From NCBI GenBank assembly GCA_045585955.1, contig JAZMZK010000018.1, positions 52,764-116,763 on the forward strand: a stretch of DNA of 64,000 nucleotides, written 5' to 3'. Source of the stretch: SIG78 sp045585955. Its GTDB lineage: Bacteria; Verrucomicrobiota; Lentisphaeria; Victivallales; Victivallaceae. Positions 41,145 through 49,887 of this stretch are shown here, one piece after another. A program made the position numbers and the translations under genes. Within the stretch, counting starts at the first letter, position 1. Every line of letters begins with the position of its first letter. The notes beneath the pieces are model-generated. The model was not told the origin of the DNA, ran no database searches, and saw only the letters and a program-made list of their open reading frames with translations.

Positions 41145-41181
41145 AAGGCTCTGTGAAATTTTTGCAGAGCCTTATTTATTA
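41145..41181 (+). terminator. Terminator after tyrS
   Basis: AAGGCTCTG and CAGAGCCTT form a perfect nine-pair stem around an 11-base loop, followed by ATTTATTATT. It starts 17 bases after the tyrS stop codon and precedes the MFS gene. Confidence 0.75.
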
Positions 41182-41200
41182 CTTTCCGGAGTAAAAACTT

Positions 41201-42502
41201 ATGAGTGCTTTTGCCGAAACTCTTACCGATAAAGAACGGAAACGGGCAAGGATCCACGCCTATTTTGCCTGTTATACCGGGTGTATATCTGAAGTAATGC
41301 TGGACAGCAGTGCCATTATTATTGTTTACTTGAGTATGCTGGGTGCCAACGATATGCTGGTGATGCTTTCCACCAGTTTTTCCGGCATATTAGGTATGCT
41401 GCTTTTGATCCCTTACGCCTCGGTCATCAGCCATATCGGCATGAAAAAGGGGTCTTCCATAGCCTGTTTTATCGGTTGCAGCGGGTTCCTTTTAATGGCA
41501 TTAGCTCCCCTCTTCGGCAGGTTCCAACAATATGTGGCGATCATCGGCTGTTTGATCTATTGTGCCCAACGCAGTTTATACAGTGCGGCGTGGTACCCTA
41601 TGCTGGATACTTTTTTGCGGCCGCAAGACCGGGGGAGTTTTTTCGGTACCATGCGGTACAGCTACATGATCGTTTCCGGCGTACTCTTTTATTTTGTGGG
41701 CAAACTTATGGGCAAAGAGCCGCCCATGCTGCTTATGCAAATAATTATCGGCATAGCCGGGATTCTGGTCATGGGTAGAATGTACTGTATGCTCCGCTTT
41801 CCGGACAACACCCTTGAGCGGACTGCCAAACTCAACTTGCGTAAATCGCTGGGTATATCTATGCGCAACGGCCCTTTAGTGAGTTATTCAGTATATGCCT
41901 GTTTGATTTCTATAGCCTACACTTCGCTGGTGCCGCTTACCTTGCTATATTTGAAAAACTTTGTCAAGCTCCCGGCTGGTCAGGTGCAGATATTTTCCAC
42001 TATCGGCATTGCCGGCAGCATTACCGGATTTTTCTTTTACGGGTATTTATTCAAAAAACTCAAGATCAAAAAGCTGGAATTTCTGGTACACTTTATCTTT
42101 TTAACAGCTGCACTGCTGCTTTTTGCCTTGAATAAAAACATGCCGGGATTTATCTGGATGATCGGGATAGTTTACTTTTTAAGCTCTTATGCGGCAAGTA
42201 CCTTTTTGTGCAACAACTCAACAGAAATGCTTGCCCTCGCCAAGCCGGGCAATAAACCTATGGCAATGGCATTCCAGCAAACCTATATGAATATAGGTGT
42301 TTCCATCGGGCGAACCGGTACGGCGCTGATTCTGGGAGCCAATCTGCTGGCCCCCACCTGGGAACTGAAAGGCGTAACCATTTGCAACTATCAAACCTTG
42401 TTTCTGCTTTACGCTGTGATCGCCGCAGTGATCTTAATACTCTTCCCCACCCTTCCGGCAGTTGTACCCAAGCACAAAGATTTTTACGATCCGGTAAAAT
42501 AG
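41201..42502 (+). CDS. MFS-type transporter
   Basis: A 433-residue integral membrane protein with about 12 hydrophobic helices. The cytoplasmic N-terminus is charged (TDKERKRARIHAYF). A loop of the MFS A-motif kind occurs between helices 2 and 3 (SVISHIGMKKGSSIACF), and the central loop LRFPDNTLERTAKLNLRKS separates two six-helix halves. Many relatives are annotated only as MFS transporters. No substrate can be assigned. It follows the tyrS terminator by about 20 bases and ends 138 bases before the next promoter-led operon, so it is probably expressed alone; CCGGAG precedes the start. Confidence 0.82.
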   Translation: MSAFAETLTDKERKRARIHAYFACYTGCISEVMLDSSAIIIVYLSMLGANDMLVMLSTSFSGILGMLLLIPYASVISHIGMKKGSSIACFIGCSGFLLMALAPLFGRFQQYVAIIGCLIYCAQRSLYSAAWYPMLDTFLRPQDRGSFFGTMRYSYMIVSGVLFYFVGKLMGKEPPMLLMQIIIGIAGILVMGRMYCMLRFPDNTLERTAKLNLRKSLGISMRNGPLVSYSVYACLISIAYTSLVPLTLLYLKNFVKLPAGQVQIFSTIGIAGSITGFFFYGYLFKKLKIKKLEFLVHFIFLTAALLLFALNKNMPGFIWMIGIVYFLSSYAASTFLCNNSTEMLALAKPGNKPMAMAFQQTYMNIGVSIGRTGTALILGANLLAPTWELKGVTICNYQTLFLLYAVIAAVILILFPTLPAVVPKHKDFYDPVK

Positions 42503-42565
42503 CAGCCCAAGAATTGATTTTGCCGCTGTCCGGACAGACATAAGGAAGAAAAAAACTCTTCTGAA

Positions 42566-42594
42566 TTGCAATAATTACTTTGAAGCTGTATATT
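42566..42594 (+). promoter_or_regulatory. Promoter of the symporter/CoA-ligase operon
   Basis: TTGCAA (42566-42571), 17 bases, TATATT (42589-42594), followed by an AAGGA ribosome site at about 42627 and the ATG at 42641. Confidence 0.6.
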
Positions 42595-42640
42595 ATCAGG
42601 ATTTTTTAACTGCAAATATAAAAATTAAGGATATATAGAT

Positions 42641-43993
42641 ATGTTGGCTGTAATTGTTTTTTGCGGATTGTCAGTTCTGCTGGTTCTGGGAAAAGCTTTG
42701 CGTACCAGCTGCAATGTTTTTCAGAAACTCTATTTGCCCAGCTCGGTTATCGGCGGCTTGATCGGTTTGATAATTATTTCCATATTCCATAAATACATAC
42801 CCGCTGAATGGATCAACATGACTAAAAAACTGCCCGGTTTTTTGATCAATGTTATTTTTGCCACCCTTTTCCTTGGGCTTGCCACTCCTAAATTCAAGGA
42901 GATTTTCAAAATAGCCCTGCCCCAGCTCTGTTTGGGGCAAATCATGGCTTGGGGGCAATATGTTTTAGGGTTGGGACTTTCCGGATTGCTGTTTGTCAAA
43001 CTCTTCGGCGTACCGGCAGCATTCGGCAATTTGCTGGAAATCGGTTTTCAGGGCGGTCACGGAACTGTCGGCGGCATGACCGCAAGTTTCCTTGCTTACA
43101 ACTGGGAAGATGGTGTGGCTTTAGGTTACACAGTGGCAACCGGAGGTATGATCGTCGGTATCGTTATCGGTATGGTATTGGTCAACTGGGCATTGAAAAA
43201 GGGTTATGTCAAAGAAGTACGCACTTTTGCAATGCGTAACCGTAATGAAAGAATCGGTATTTACAATACTTATGACCGCCCCTCCGCCGGCTTACAGACT
43301 GTTTTCAGCGACTCCATCGACTCGCTGGCATTTCATCTGGCACTGGTTGGGGTTTCCATTCTGATCGGGTTCGGCATGTTGAAATTTCTGCAATGGGGCG
43401 AAGTAACTTTGCTGCCGGATACTAAAACACGGATCTTCAACGGATTCCCCCTGTTCCCCTTGTGTATGATCGGCGGCGTGCTGTTACAGATCTTTGCATC
43501 AAAAACTAAAATCGATCACCTTATCGACCATCATCAAATGAGCCGTATTTCCGGGGCGGCGCTGGACTTTCTGGTGGTTTCAGCGGTTGCCACTATTCAG
43601 ATTTCGGTAGTTATCCAAAACTGGCTGCCGCTTTTGATTTTGATCGTTGCCGGTGCTGTTTTCAGCGTGGCATGCGTTGTTTTCATTGCCCCCAAACTCT
43701 TCAAAGAAGCATGGTTTGAGCGTGCTATTGCCGACTTCGGGCAAGCTACCGGCGTTACGGCAACCGGACTGCTGCTGCTGCGTACGGTTGACCCGGAAAA
43801 CAAAACAATTGCCGCTTCCAGCTTCGGCTACAAGCAGCTTATCCACGAGCCTTTCATGGGCGGCGGACTGTGGACAGCACTGGCATTGCCGCTGGTATTT
43901 ACCATGGGGTGGTTGCCGGTTTGGATCTTCTGCACGATCATGCTGATCGTTTGGAGTATTATATCAATATTCATTATCCGGAAAAACCGGTAA
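42641..43993 (+). CDS. GltS-like sodium:glutamate/carboxylate symporter
   Basis: A 450-residue membrane protein resembling the ESS (GltS) family. Two homologous halves of about five helices each are visible. Signature-like stretches are LYLPSSVIGGLIGLI near the N-terminus, FQGGHGTVGGMTASF (about 137-151) and FGQATGVTATGLLLLRTVDP in the second half; both Gly-rich segments fit the re-entrant loops of GltS. It would import glutamate or another organic anion with sodium. It is followed closely by an acyl-CoA ligase and an amino acid-type sodium symporter, so the three probably serve uptake and activation of related compounds. Confidence 0.82.
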   Translation: MLAVIVFCGLSVLLVLGKALRTSCNVFQKLYLPSSVIGGLIGLIIISIFHKYIPAEWINMTKKLPGFLINVIFATLFLGLATPKFKEIFKIALPQLCLGQIMAWGQYVLGLGLSGLLFVKLFGVPAAFGNLLEIGFQGGHGTVGGMTASFLAYNWEDGVALGYTVATGGMIVGIVIGMVLVNWALKKGYVKEVRTFAMRNRNERIGIYNTYDRPSAGLQTVFSDSIDSLAFHLALVGVSILIGFGMLKFLQWGEVTLLPDTKTRIFNGFPLFPLCMIGGVLLQIFASKTKIDHLIDHHQMSRISGAALDFLVVSAVATIQISVVIQNWLPLLILIVAGAVFSVACVVFIAPKLFKEAWFERAIADFGQATGVTATGLLLLRTVDPENKTIAASSFGYKQLIHEPFMGGGLWTALALPLVFTMGWLPVWIFCTIMLIVWSIISIFIIRKNR

Positions 43994-44011
43994 TATAGAG
44001 AGGATTTTATC

Positions 44012-45649
44012 ATGCCTATAACCGAAATACTCACCCGCAATGCCCAACTCTACGGCAACGATGTAGCGTTGGTGGAAATAAACCCGCAAGAGCTGGAAAA
44101 ACGACACACCACCTGGCGGGAATATTCACTCATCGAGTCAAACAATGCCGCCTCTTTCCGCAGTGAAATGACCTGGCACGAGTTTGAACAAAAAGCCAAC
44201 TCCATGGCAAATTTTCTTTTGTCCCGCAACATCGGCAAAGGCAAAAAAGTCGCTATTTTGCTGATGAACTGTCTGGAATGGCTGCCGATTTACTTCGGTA
44301 TCCTCAAAAGCGGAGCGATGGCGGTGCCGCTGAACTTCCGTTATTCTTCTGACGAGATCAAATATTGTCTGGAACTGGCGGATGTGGACTGTCTGGTATT
44401 CGGTCCGGCTTTTACCGGAAGAATGGAAGCGATCTGCGACCGGATCCCCCGGGTGAAAACACTGTTGTATACCGGCGAGGATTGCCCCAGTTTTGCTGAA
44501 CCTTATTCGCTGGCTGGCTACTGCTCAACCAAAGCTCCGGCTATCCATATAACCGAAGATGACGAAGCAGCAATCTATTTTTCCAGCGGCACGACCGGTT
44601 TTCCGAAAGCGATCGTACACAATCACCGGAGCTTGATGCACGCTTGTATTGTAGAGCAGCAGCACCACAAGCAGACCCGGGAAGATAACTTCCTTTGCAT
44701 ACCTCCTTTGTACCACACCGGAGCAAAAATGCACTGGTTCGGCAGCTTTCTTGTTGGCGGCAAAGCGGTTTTGCTTAAAGGCATCCAGCCAGAGTGGATC
44801 ATCCGGGCGGTTTCCGAAGAAAAATGCACCGTCGTCTGGCTGCTGGTGCCGTGGGCACAGGATATACTTGATGCCATCGACCGGGGCGATATCAAGTTGG
44901 AAGATTACCAGCTTGACCAGTGGCGGTTGATGCACATCGGTGCCCAGCCGGTGCCGCCCAGCTTGATCAAACGCTGGAAGAACACCTTCCCCCACCACGA
45001 TTACGACACCAACTATGGTTTAAGCGAATCCATCGGCCCCGGCGCAGTCCATCTGGGCATGGAAAATATCGACCATGTGGGTGCCATCGGCAAAGCCGGT
45101 TACAACTGGCAGACCAAGATCGTGGATTCCAACCGCAACGAAGTAGCCCAGGGCGAAGTCGGCGAACTGGCGGTAAAAGGCGACGGGGTGATGCTGCGGT
45201 ATTATAAAGATGAAAAAGCCACTAAAGAGGTACTTTCCGACGACGGCTGGCTCTTTACCGGCGATATGGCTAAAGAAGATAAAGATGGATTTATCTATCT
45301 TGTTGACCGCAAAAAAGATGTTATCATCACCGGCGGCGAAAACCTTTACCCGGTGCAGATCGAAGACTTTTTGCGGCGGCACAATGCCATTAAAGATGTG
45401 GCAGTTATCGGCTTGCCGGAACCACGGCTGGGCGAAATCGCCGCAGCCATTATTGAAGTAAAGCCGGATATGACCCTTACCGAAGAAGAGGTCAACAACT
45501 TCTGCTTGGATATGCCCCGCTATCAGCGCCCCCGCAAGATCATTTTTGCGGAAGTACCCCGTAACCCCACCGGTAAAATCGAAAAACCGGCGCTGCGGAA
45601 AAAGTATGGGGCCTCGCTTCTGGTGGCACAACAGAACGAAATCAATTAA
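44012..45649 (+). CDS. Acyl-CoA synthetase (AMP-forming)
   Basis: A 545-residue ANL-family ligase. The P-loop-like IYFSSGTTGFPKAIVHNHRS (about 188-207), NYGLSESIGPGAV (A5-type), DDGWLFTGDMAKEDKDGFIYLVDRKKDVIITGG, and the C-terminal PRNPTGKIEKPALRKKYG with the catalytic lysine are all present. It activates a carboxylic acid to an acyl-adenylate and then the CoA thioester; chain length and substrate class cannot be read. The gene starts 18 bases after the GltS-like symporter and ends 22 bases before the NSS symporter, so its substrate may be one of the transported acids. Confidence 0.92.
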   Translation: MPITEILTRNAQLYGNDVALVEINPQELEKRHTTWREYSLIESNNAASFRSEMTWHEFEQKANSMANFLLSRNIGKGKKVAILLMNCLEWLPIYFGILKSGAMAVPLNFRYSSDEIKYCLELADVDCLVFGPAFTGRMEAICDRIPRVKTLLYTGEDCPSFAEPYSLAGYCSTKAPAIHITEDDEAAIYFSSGTTGFPKAIVHNHRSLMHACIVEQQHHKQTREDNFLCIPPLYHTGAKMHWFGSFLVGGKAVLLKGIQPEWIIRAVSEEKCTVVWLLVPWAQDILDAIDRGDIKLEDYQLDQWRLMHIGAQPVPPSLIKRWKNTFPHHDYDTNYGLSESIGPGAVHLGMENIDHVGAIGKAGYNWQTKIVDSNRNEVAQGEVGELAVKGDGVMLRYYKDEKATKEVLSDDGWLFTGDMAKEDKDGFIYLVDRKKDVIITGGENLYPVQIEDFLRRHNAIKDVAVIGLPEPRLGEIAAAIIEVKPDMTLTEEEVNNFCLDMPRYQRPRKIIFAEVPRNPTGKIEKPALRKKYGASLLVAQQNEIN

Positions 45650-45671
45650 TTTGAAGAATATTTGTTGAGTT

Positions 45672-47063
45672 ATGAGTGAAAAAAACAGTCGTGAACTCTT
45701 TGCCTCCCGGGCGGGGTTTATATTGATGAGTGCCGGTTGTGCTATCGGCTTGGGCAATGTGTGGAGATTTTCCTACATTGCCGGGGAGTACGGCGGTGGA
45801 TTTTTTGTATTGCTTTATCTGCTTTTTCTGGCAATACTGGGTTTTCCGGTAATGCTTATGGAGCTGGCGATCGGCCGTGCCGGACGCAGCACATTCCCCG
45901 GTGCATTCCGCAATCTTCAGTCGGAGCATAGTAAATTCAAATGGTACAAGCCGGTCTATGCTCTTTTTGCCGGAAATTTGATACTTTTGATGTTTTACTC
46001 GGTCATAACCGGCTGGCTGATGATTTATGCTGCGGGGTTTGTTTCAGGCAAATTTGCCAATGTAACCACGGCAGGCAGTGCAAATATTTTCAGTGATTTG
46101 CTGGCAAATCCAGTATTGCAAACAGTTGGGATGCTCTTGAGTGTGGCTATTACCTATCTTGTGTGCATTGGCGGAGTACGCAAAACTATCGAAAAATCCA
46201 TCAAGATCATGATGCTGGGGCTGTTTATATTGCTTATAATACTGGTGATACAGGCGATCCGGCTGCCCAACGCTATGAAAGGAATAAGTTTTTTCCTGAA
46301 ACCGGATTGGCAGAAATTTATTGGCGACGGCGTGCTGGATACAGTACATGCAGCAATGGCACAGGCATTTTTCACATTAAGTCTGGGTATCGGCAGTATG
46401 GCGGTTTGCGGCAGCTACATGCCCCGGGAGCGCTCCCTTGCCAATGAAGGCGTGTGGATAATTTCGCTGGATACCATGGTAGCGGTATTTTCCGGTTTGA
46501 TAATCTTCCCGGCGTGTGCCGCGTTCAGTATTGACCCCAATGCGGGGCCAGCCCTGATTTTCATAACTCTGCCCAATGTTTTTGCCAATATGCAGTGGGG
46601 AACTTTCTGGGGATTTTTATTCTTCATATTCCTTTCGATCGCAGCGATCTCCACCTTGATTGCTGTATTTGAAAATCTGGTATCGTTCGGCATGGATCAA
46701 TGGCACTGGAGCCGCAAACGCTCTTGCAATATCTTTGCAATAATTCTGGCGATATTTTCCATGCCGTGTATTTTCGGCTTTAATTTGTGGAAAAAGTTCC
46801 AGCCGCTGGGCAAAGGCACTAATATCCTTGACTTGGAAGACTTTATCATCAGCGACAATCTGCTGCCGCTGGGAGCGTTGTATATAACGATCTTTTGTAT
46901 GAACCGTTATGGCTGGGGCAAAGAAAAACTCTATGGCGAGATCAATGCCGGTTCCGGCTGGAAATTCACTGCTAAATTGAGTTTTTATCTCCGCTGGATA
47001 TTGCCGCTGATCATTTTGGCGATCTGGGTGATCGGCATTGGCAAACGCTTCGGCTGGTTCTGA
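45672..47063 (+). CDS. Sodium-dependent NSS-family transporter
   Basis: A 463-residue member of the neurotransmitter:sodium symporter family. The N-terminus has the hallmark FILMSAGCAIGLGNVWRFSY (unwound helix 1 with the sodium/substrate site; Gly-Asn-Val-Trp-Arg), then GGGFFVLLYLLFLAILGFPV and LMELAIGRAGRS. About 11-12 membrane helices follow, as in bacterial MhsT/TnaT-type proteins. Likely substrates are amino acids, judging by the family. It closes the operon that begins with the GltS-like symporter. The intergenic space before the convergent YeeE-type gene is only 42 bases. Confidence 0.93.
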   Translation: MSEKNSRELFASRAGFILMSAGCAIGLGNVWRFSYIAGEYGGGFFVLLYLLFLAILGFPVMLMELAIGRAGRSTFPGAFRNLQSEHSKFKWYKPVYALFAGNLILLMFYSVITGWLMIYAAGFVSGKFANVTTAGSANIFSDLLANPVLQTVGMLLSVAITYLVCIGGVRKTIEKSIKIMMLGLFILLIILVIQAIRLPNAMKGISFFLKPDWQKFIGDGVLDTVHAAMAQAFFTLSLGIGSMAVCGSYMPRERSLANEGVWIISLDTMVAVFSGLIIFPACAAFSIDPNAGPALIFITLPNVFANMQWGTFWGFLFFIFLSIAAISTLIAVFENLVSFGMDQWHWSRKRSCNIFAIILAIFSMPCIFGFNLWKKFQPLGKGTNILDLEDFIISDNLLPLGALYITIFCMNRYGWGKEKLYGEINAGSGWKFTAKLSFYLRWILPLIILAIWVIGIGKRFGWF

Positions 47064-47105
47064 TGCAAAGACTTTATTTGAGCTGATTGTCACCGCAAAT
47101 GGCAA

Positions 47106-47699
47106 TCAGTTTTTTTCTTTAACTCCGAAGCAAGCACATATGATAAAGAGTATCAATGCTATTCCGGCAACCCACAGTGCCGGATTTTCCAAACTCCAGA
47201 AAGATCCTTCGACTTGCAATACATTGTTCAGCGGAGCATTGAATTTTTCCAACACTTCAGGGAAGTTATTTTTAATAAAAGCCGCAACCGGCAACGCCAA
47301 TGCCATACCGAGCAAACTCCATAACGCATAAAGCCTGCCCGATGCCAAGGCAGCTACAGCCGTAACCGGCACCAGCCCATTCATTCCTAAACCGATCCCC
47401 ATAACGATACCTCCGGCAAGCACGCTCCAGAACCCGGGAGCCGGATAATGCGGCTGGATCATATGATAACTTTTCAGCAAGGTAAAAACTATCATCCCCA
47501 AACCGGTTGCCAACAGCAGGATTTCAGCCATTTGCATACTTTTGAATGTAAGATTTTCCTTGACCTGCACCCGGTCAGCAAAACCGCATTTTACCAGCAG
47601 CACGCCCAGAAAAATGCCATAAATAACCGCTGCACCGATTCTGGTATTTCCGCTCAAAGCCAGAGGTTCGATATTGGCAAGAAAGATGAAACTGTTCAT
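47106..47699 (-). CDS. YeeE/YedE-type transporter, second half protein
   Basis: A 197-residue membrane protein with about five helices. GAAVIYGIFLGVLLVKCGFADR near the N-terminus has the small-residue/Cys pattern of YeeE/YedE sulfur transport proteins, and GGIVMGIGLGMNGLVPVTAVAALASG resembles the paired re-entrant segment. It is encoded directly after a similar protein, sharing one base (TAATG), so the two would assemble as the halves of a single YeeE-like carrier. Thiosulfate or another sulfur compound is the usual cargo in the family; this is not shown here. Confidence 0.7.
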   Translation of the reverse strand: MNSFIFLANIEPLALSGNTRIGAAVIYGIFLGVLLVKCGFADRVQVKENLTFKSMQMAEILLLATGLGMIVFTLLKSYHMIQPHYPAPGFWSVLAGGIVMGIGLGMNGLVPVTAVAALASGRLYALWSLLGMALALPVAAFIKNNFPEVLEKFNAPLNNVLQVEGSFWSLENPALWVAGIALILFIICACFGVKEKN

Positions 47700-48223
47700 T
47701 ATTCGGCACCTTTATCCTTCCGGGCGGCATCTGCTGAACCCTGATTTCTCCGCTCAATAAAAAGCGCTGTAATTCCGGCTGTGATCAAGGCAAATACCAG
47801 AAAAAAACATGCTGCCGACGATATTTCCATAGCAGCAGCGATCTGCCCTAATAATACATCACCGGCAATGATCGCCCCCAACATCACCAGAAAACCCGAC
47901 AACAGGGAGTAAAATATACTTTTCAACACCTTCCCGGAAAAACCGCTGGAGCCTTCCAACGCAAAAATTATCCGGAATGACCCATTGATCAAAGCTCCGC
48001 AAAAACTGCCGAAAAAAACTCCGCCCAGCAAGCCCAGCTGCCACGACCATTCCATCTGCGGCATATCAGAATTACGGACGGCATTTTCCGCGCTGCCGAA
48101 CACGGCTGATAAGGTAGAGAACAAGCCAATGTTGTCGTCAAAAAGATAAAGTCCCAGCATCACCATAAAAATAAGTAAAAGAGCATTGACCGGAGCCGGC
48201 CACTTTTTTTTCAGAAATAACAT
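47699..48223 (-). CDS. YeeE/YedE-type transporter, first half protein
   Basis: A 174-residue membrane protein with about four helices. QLGLLGGVFFGSFCGALINGSFRI corresponds to the first Cys-bearing segment of YeeE-like carriers and GAIIAGDVLLGQIAAAM to a later helix. A GAGGAAATT ribosome site precedes the ATG, 20 bases after the exonuclease stop. It overlaps by one base with the second half gene downstream. The cargo is uncertain; a sulfur species would fit a cell that may need sulfide for Thi4 and iron-sulfur enzymes, but that link is speculative. Confidence 0.68.
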   Translation of the reverse strand: MLFLKKKWPAPVNALLLIFMVMLGLYLFDDNIGLFSTLSAVFGSAENAVRNSDMPQMEWSWQLGLLGGVFFGSFCGALINGSFRIIFALEGSSGFSGKVLKSIFYSLLSGFLVMLGAIIAGDVLLGQIAAAMEISSAACFFLVFALITAGITALFIERRNQGSADAARKDKGAE

Positions 48224-48242
48224 AATTTCCTCGCTGACTTAT

Positions 48243-48791
48243 TCAGTTGTTTTCGGCATCTAACGCCCGGGAAAGCAACACTTCCAGCAAGCGCATAGTC
48301 CAAACTACATCGTCCCCTGCCCGGTGCGCCGAAAGATCATCCCCAGTCCGGTCAAGTTTCAGAGAGTGCCGCAAATTCTGCAAACTGTAACTGGGCAAGC
48401 CGGGGTAAAGTTTCCGCACCAGCAAAAGCGAATCCATCGTTTTGCCCTGCCAGAGCGGCAACCCGGTACGGGCAAGACTTTCCTGCAAAAAACTCAAGTC
48501 GAACCGGGCATTGTGGGCCACTAAAGTTGAGTTGCGGACAAACTCCAGAAAATCGTGACCGATATGCTGGAACCGGGGCGAATCAGCCACCATATCATCC
48601 GTAATATGGTGTACCCGGCTGGCGGCATGGGGAATCAGCCTGCCGGGATTTATCAGGGTATGAAATTCCGAATATTCGCCGGTAACTTCCACCCGCATAG
48701 CGGCAATTTCCACAATGCGGTCATTGACCGGACTCATGCCGGTAGTTTCCAGATCGAATACCGTAAACGGCCCCAACTCATACCATTGCAT
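48243..48791 (-). CDS. DnaQ-like 3'-5' exonuclease
   Basis: A 182-residue DEDDh exonuclease. Exo I is FTVFDLETTGMSP (Asp and Glu at about 14 and 16), Exo II is VAHNARFDLSFL, and Exo III is SAHRAGDDV with the catalytic His and Asp. It resembles the epsilon proofreading subunit and the exonuclease domain of PolC, but stands alone without a polymerase part. It might proofread for DNA polymerase III or trim nucleic acids in repair. It sits between a mutarotase and a YeeE-type transporter in one minus-strand run, which gives no functional hint. Confidence 0.9.
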   Translation of the reverse strand: MQWYELGPFTVFDLETTGMSPVNDRIVEIAAMRVEVTGEYSEFHTLINPGRLIPHAASRVHHITDDMVADSPRFQHIGHDFLEFVRNSTLVAHNARFDLSFLQESLARTGLPLWQGKTMDSLLLVRKLYPGLPSYSLQNLRHSLKLDRTGDDLSAHRAGDDVVWTMRLLEVLLSRALDAENN

Positions 48792-48808
48792 AAATATTTC
48801 CTGACCTT

Positions 48809-49705
48809 TCAGGCAAGGGAAATCATCTGCCGCAACTCAGCCATAGCACCGGGAGCGAGAACCCGGTCATCATTAGCAGCAGAAGCGTTGGCAGCTTCCA
48901 CACAAACCATGGTGTGATATTCTTCGTCGCCAAAGTCAGGCATTTTCTTGGATTTTTCGATCCAGGGATTCCAGACTACCGTGGAGGTGCTGCCGGATTT
49001 GGCAATGCGGATAGTGCGCCCGAAAACCGGGTCTTCCACATTGACGATCCCGCTGGTGCGGCGATAGACCCGGTCGATTTCCCGGTCGATAACGATGGCA
49101 CCACTTTGCACACCTTCAACATTTATAACTTTGTCGGAGTATTCGCAATCTTCCAAACCAAGAACCTTGATCGCCGAAGAATCAGCCACATTAAAGTAAC
49201 TGTGCAAAGCCCCGGAATAAGCGAGGTCTTCAGTGCCGGTATTGTAAATTTTCAGAGCCACAGTCAAGGCGGCACCCAAAGTAACTGCCAGTTCCAGCTT
49301 AAAAGGTTTGGGGGCAAACTTGGGATCTACATCCTTATCGCTCAAAGTAAGAGTCACACAAGTTTCACCGGCCGGAGTCTGTGCAGCCGATGCCATGCTC
49401 CAAAGCGAGAGCCGGGCGTAGCCGTGACCGCCGAACTTACCGGTAACATCAGCGCCGAACCAGGGCCAGCAAACCGGGATACCACCCCGGATGGGTTCAC
49501 CGGCAGTAAACATGGATTTTTCGCTCATCCACAAAACCGGGACAGCCCCGGCGGGGGTATAGCTCATAACATGTGCTCCATGCAAAGTAAGAGTTGCTTC
49601 GCCGAAAGCATTGGTAAGTTTGACCGCAGTAAAATTGCCGGGGCCGGTATAAAAATTAACATTTTCCGAACCGAAACGGTTTTGCAATTCATTTATCGTA
49701 TTCAT
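48809..49705 (-). CDS. D-hexose-6-phosphate mutarotase (YeaD-like)
   Basis: A 298-residue galactose mutarotase-fold protein. YeaD-family features include HGAHVMSYTPAG with the first histidine, GEPIRGGIPVCWPWFG, the catalytic-site SGALHSYFNVAD and VWNPWIEKSKKMPDFGDEEYHTMVCVE near the C-terminus. The family equilibrates anomers of hexose-6-phosphates. The start was put at 49705 (MNTINEL) with AAGGATGG upstream, since the extra 15 residues of the longest frame are highly charged and lack a ribosome site. First gene of the minus-strand run to 47106. Confidence 0.92.
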   Translation of the reverse strand: MNTINELQNRFGSENVNFYTGPGNFTAVKLTNAFGEATLTLHGAHVMSYTPAGAVPVLWMSEKSMFTAGEPIRGGIPVCWPWFGADVTGKFGGHGYARLSLWSMASAAQTPAGETCVTLTLSDKDVDPKFAPKPFKLELAVTLGAALTVALKIYNTGTEDLAYSGALHSYFNVADSSAIKVLGLEDCEYSDKVINVEGVQSGAIVIDREIDRVYRRTSGIVNVEDPVFGRTIRIAKSGSTSTVVWNPWIEKSKKMPDFGDEEYHTMVCVEAANASAANDDRVLAPGAMAELRQMISLA

Positions 49706-49809
49706 AGCATATCCATCCTTATTTTCAGATTTTTGTTTGTTTGTAACCATAATTTAACACAAATTATCGTTTTTTGCAACTCTCAAGGCAAGAAAAATTG
49801 CTTTCACGC

Positions 49810-49838
49810 TTGAAGAATTCATAAAAAGGTGGTATATT
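49810..49838 (+). promoter_or_regulatory. Promoter of the ffh operon
   Basis: TTGAAG (49810-49815), 17 bases, TATATT (49833-49838), 49 bases before the ffh start codon. The leader has an AGAGAG ribosome site. Confidence 0.55.
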
Positions 49839-49887
49839 ATGCAATGAATTTATATTTTAAACAAAAATGAACAAAGAGAGCTGACTC

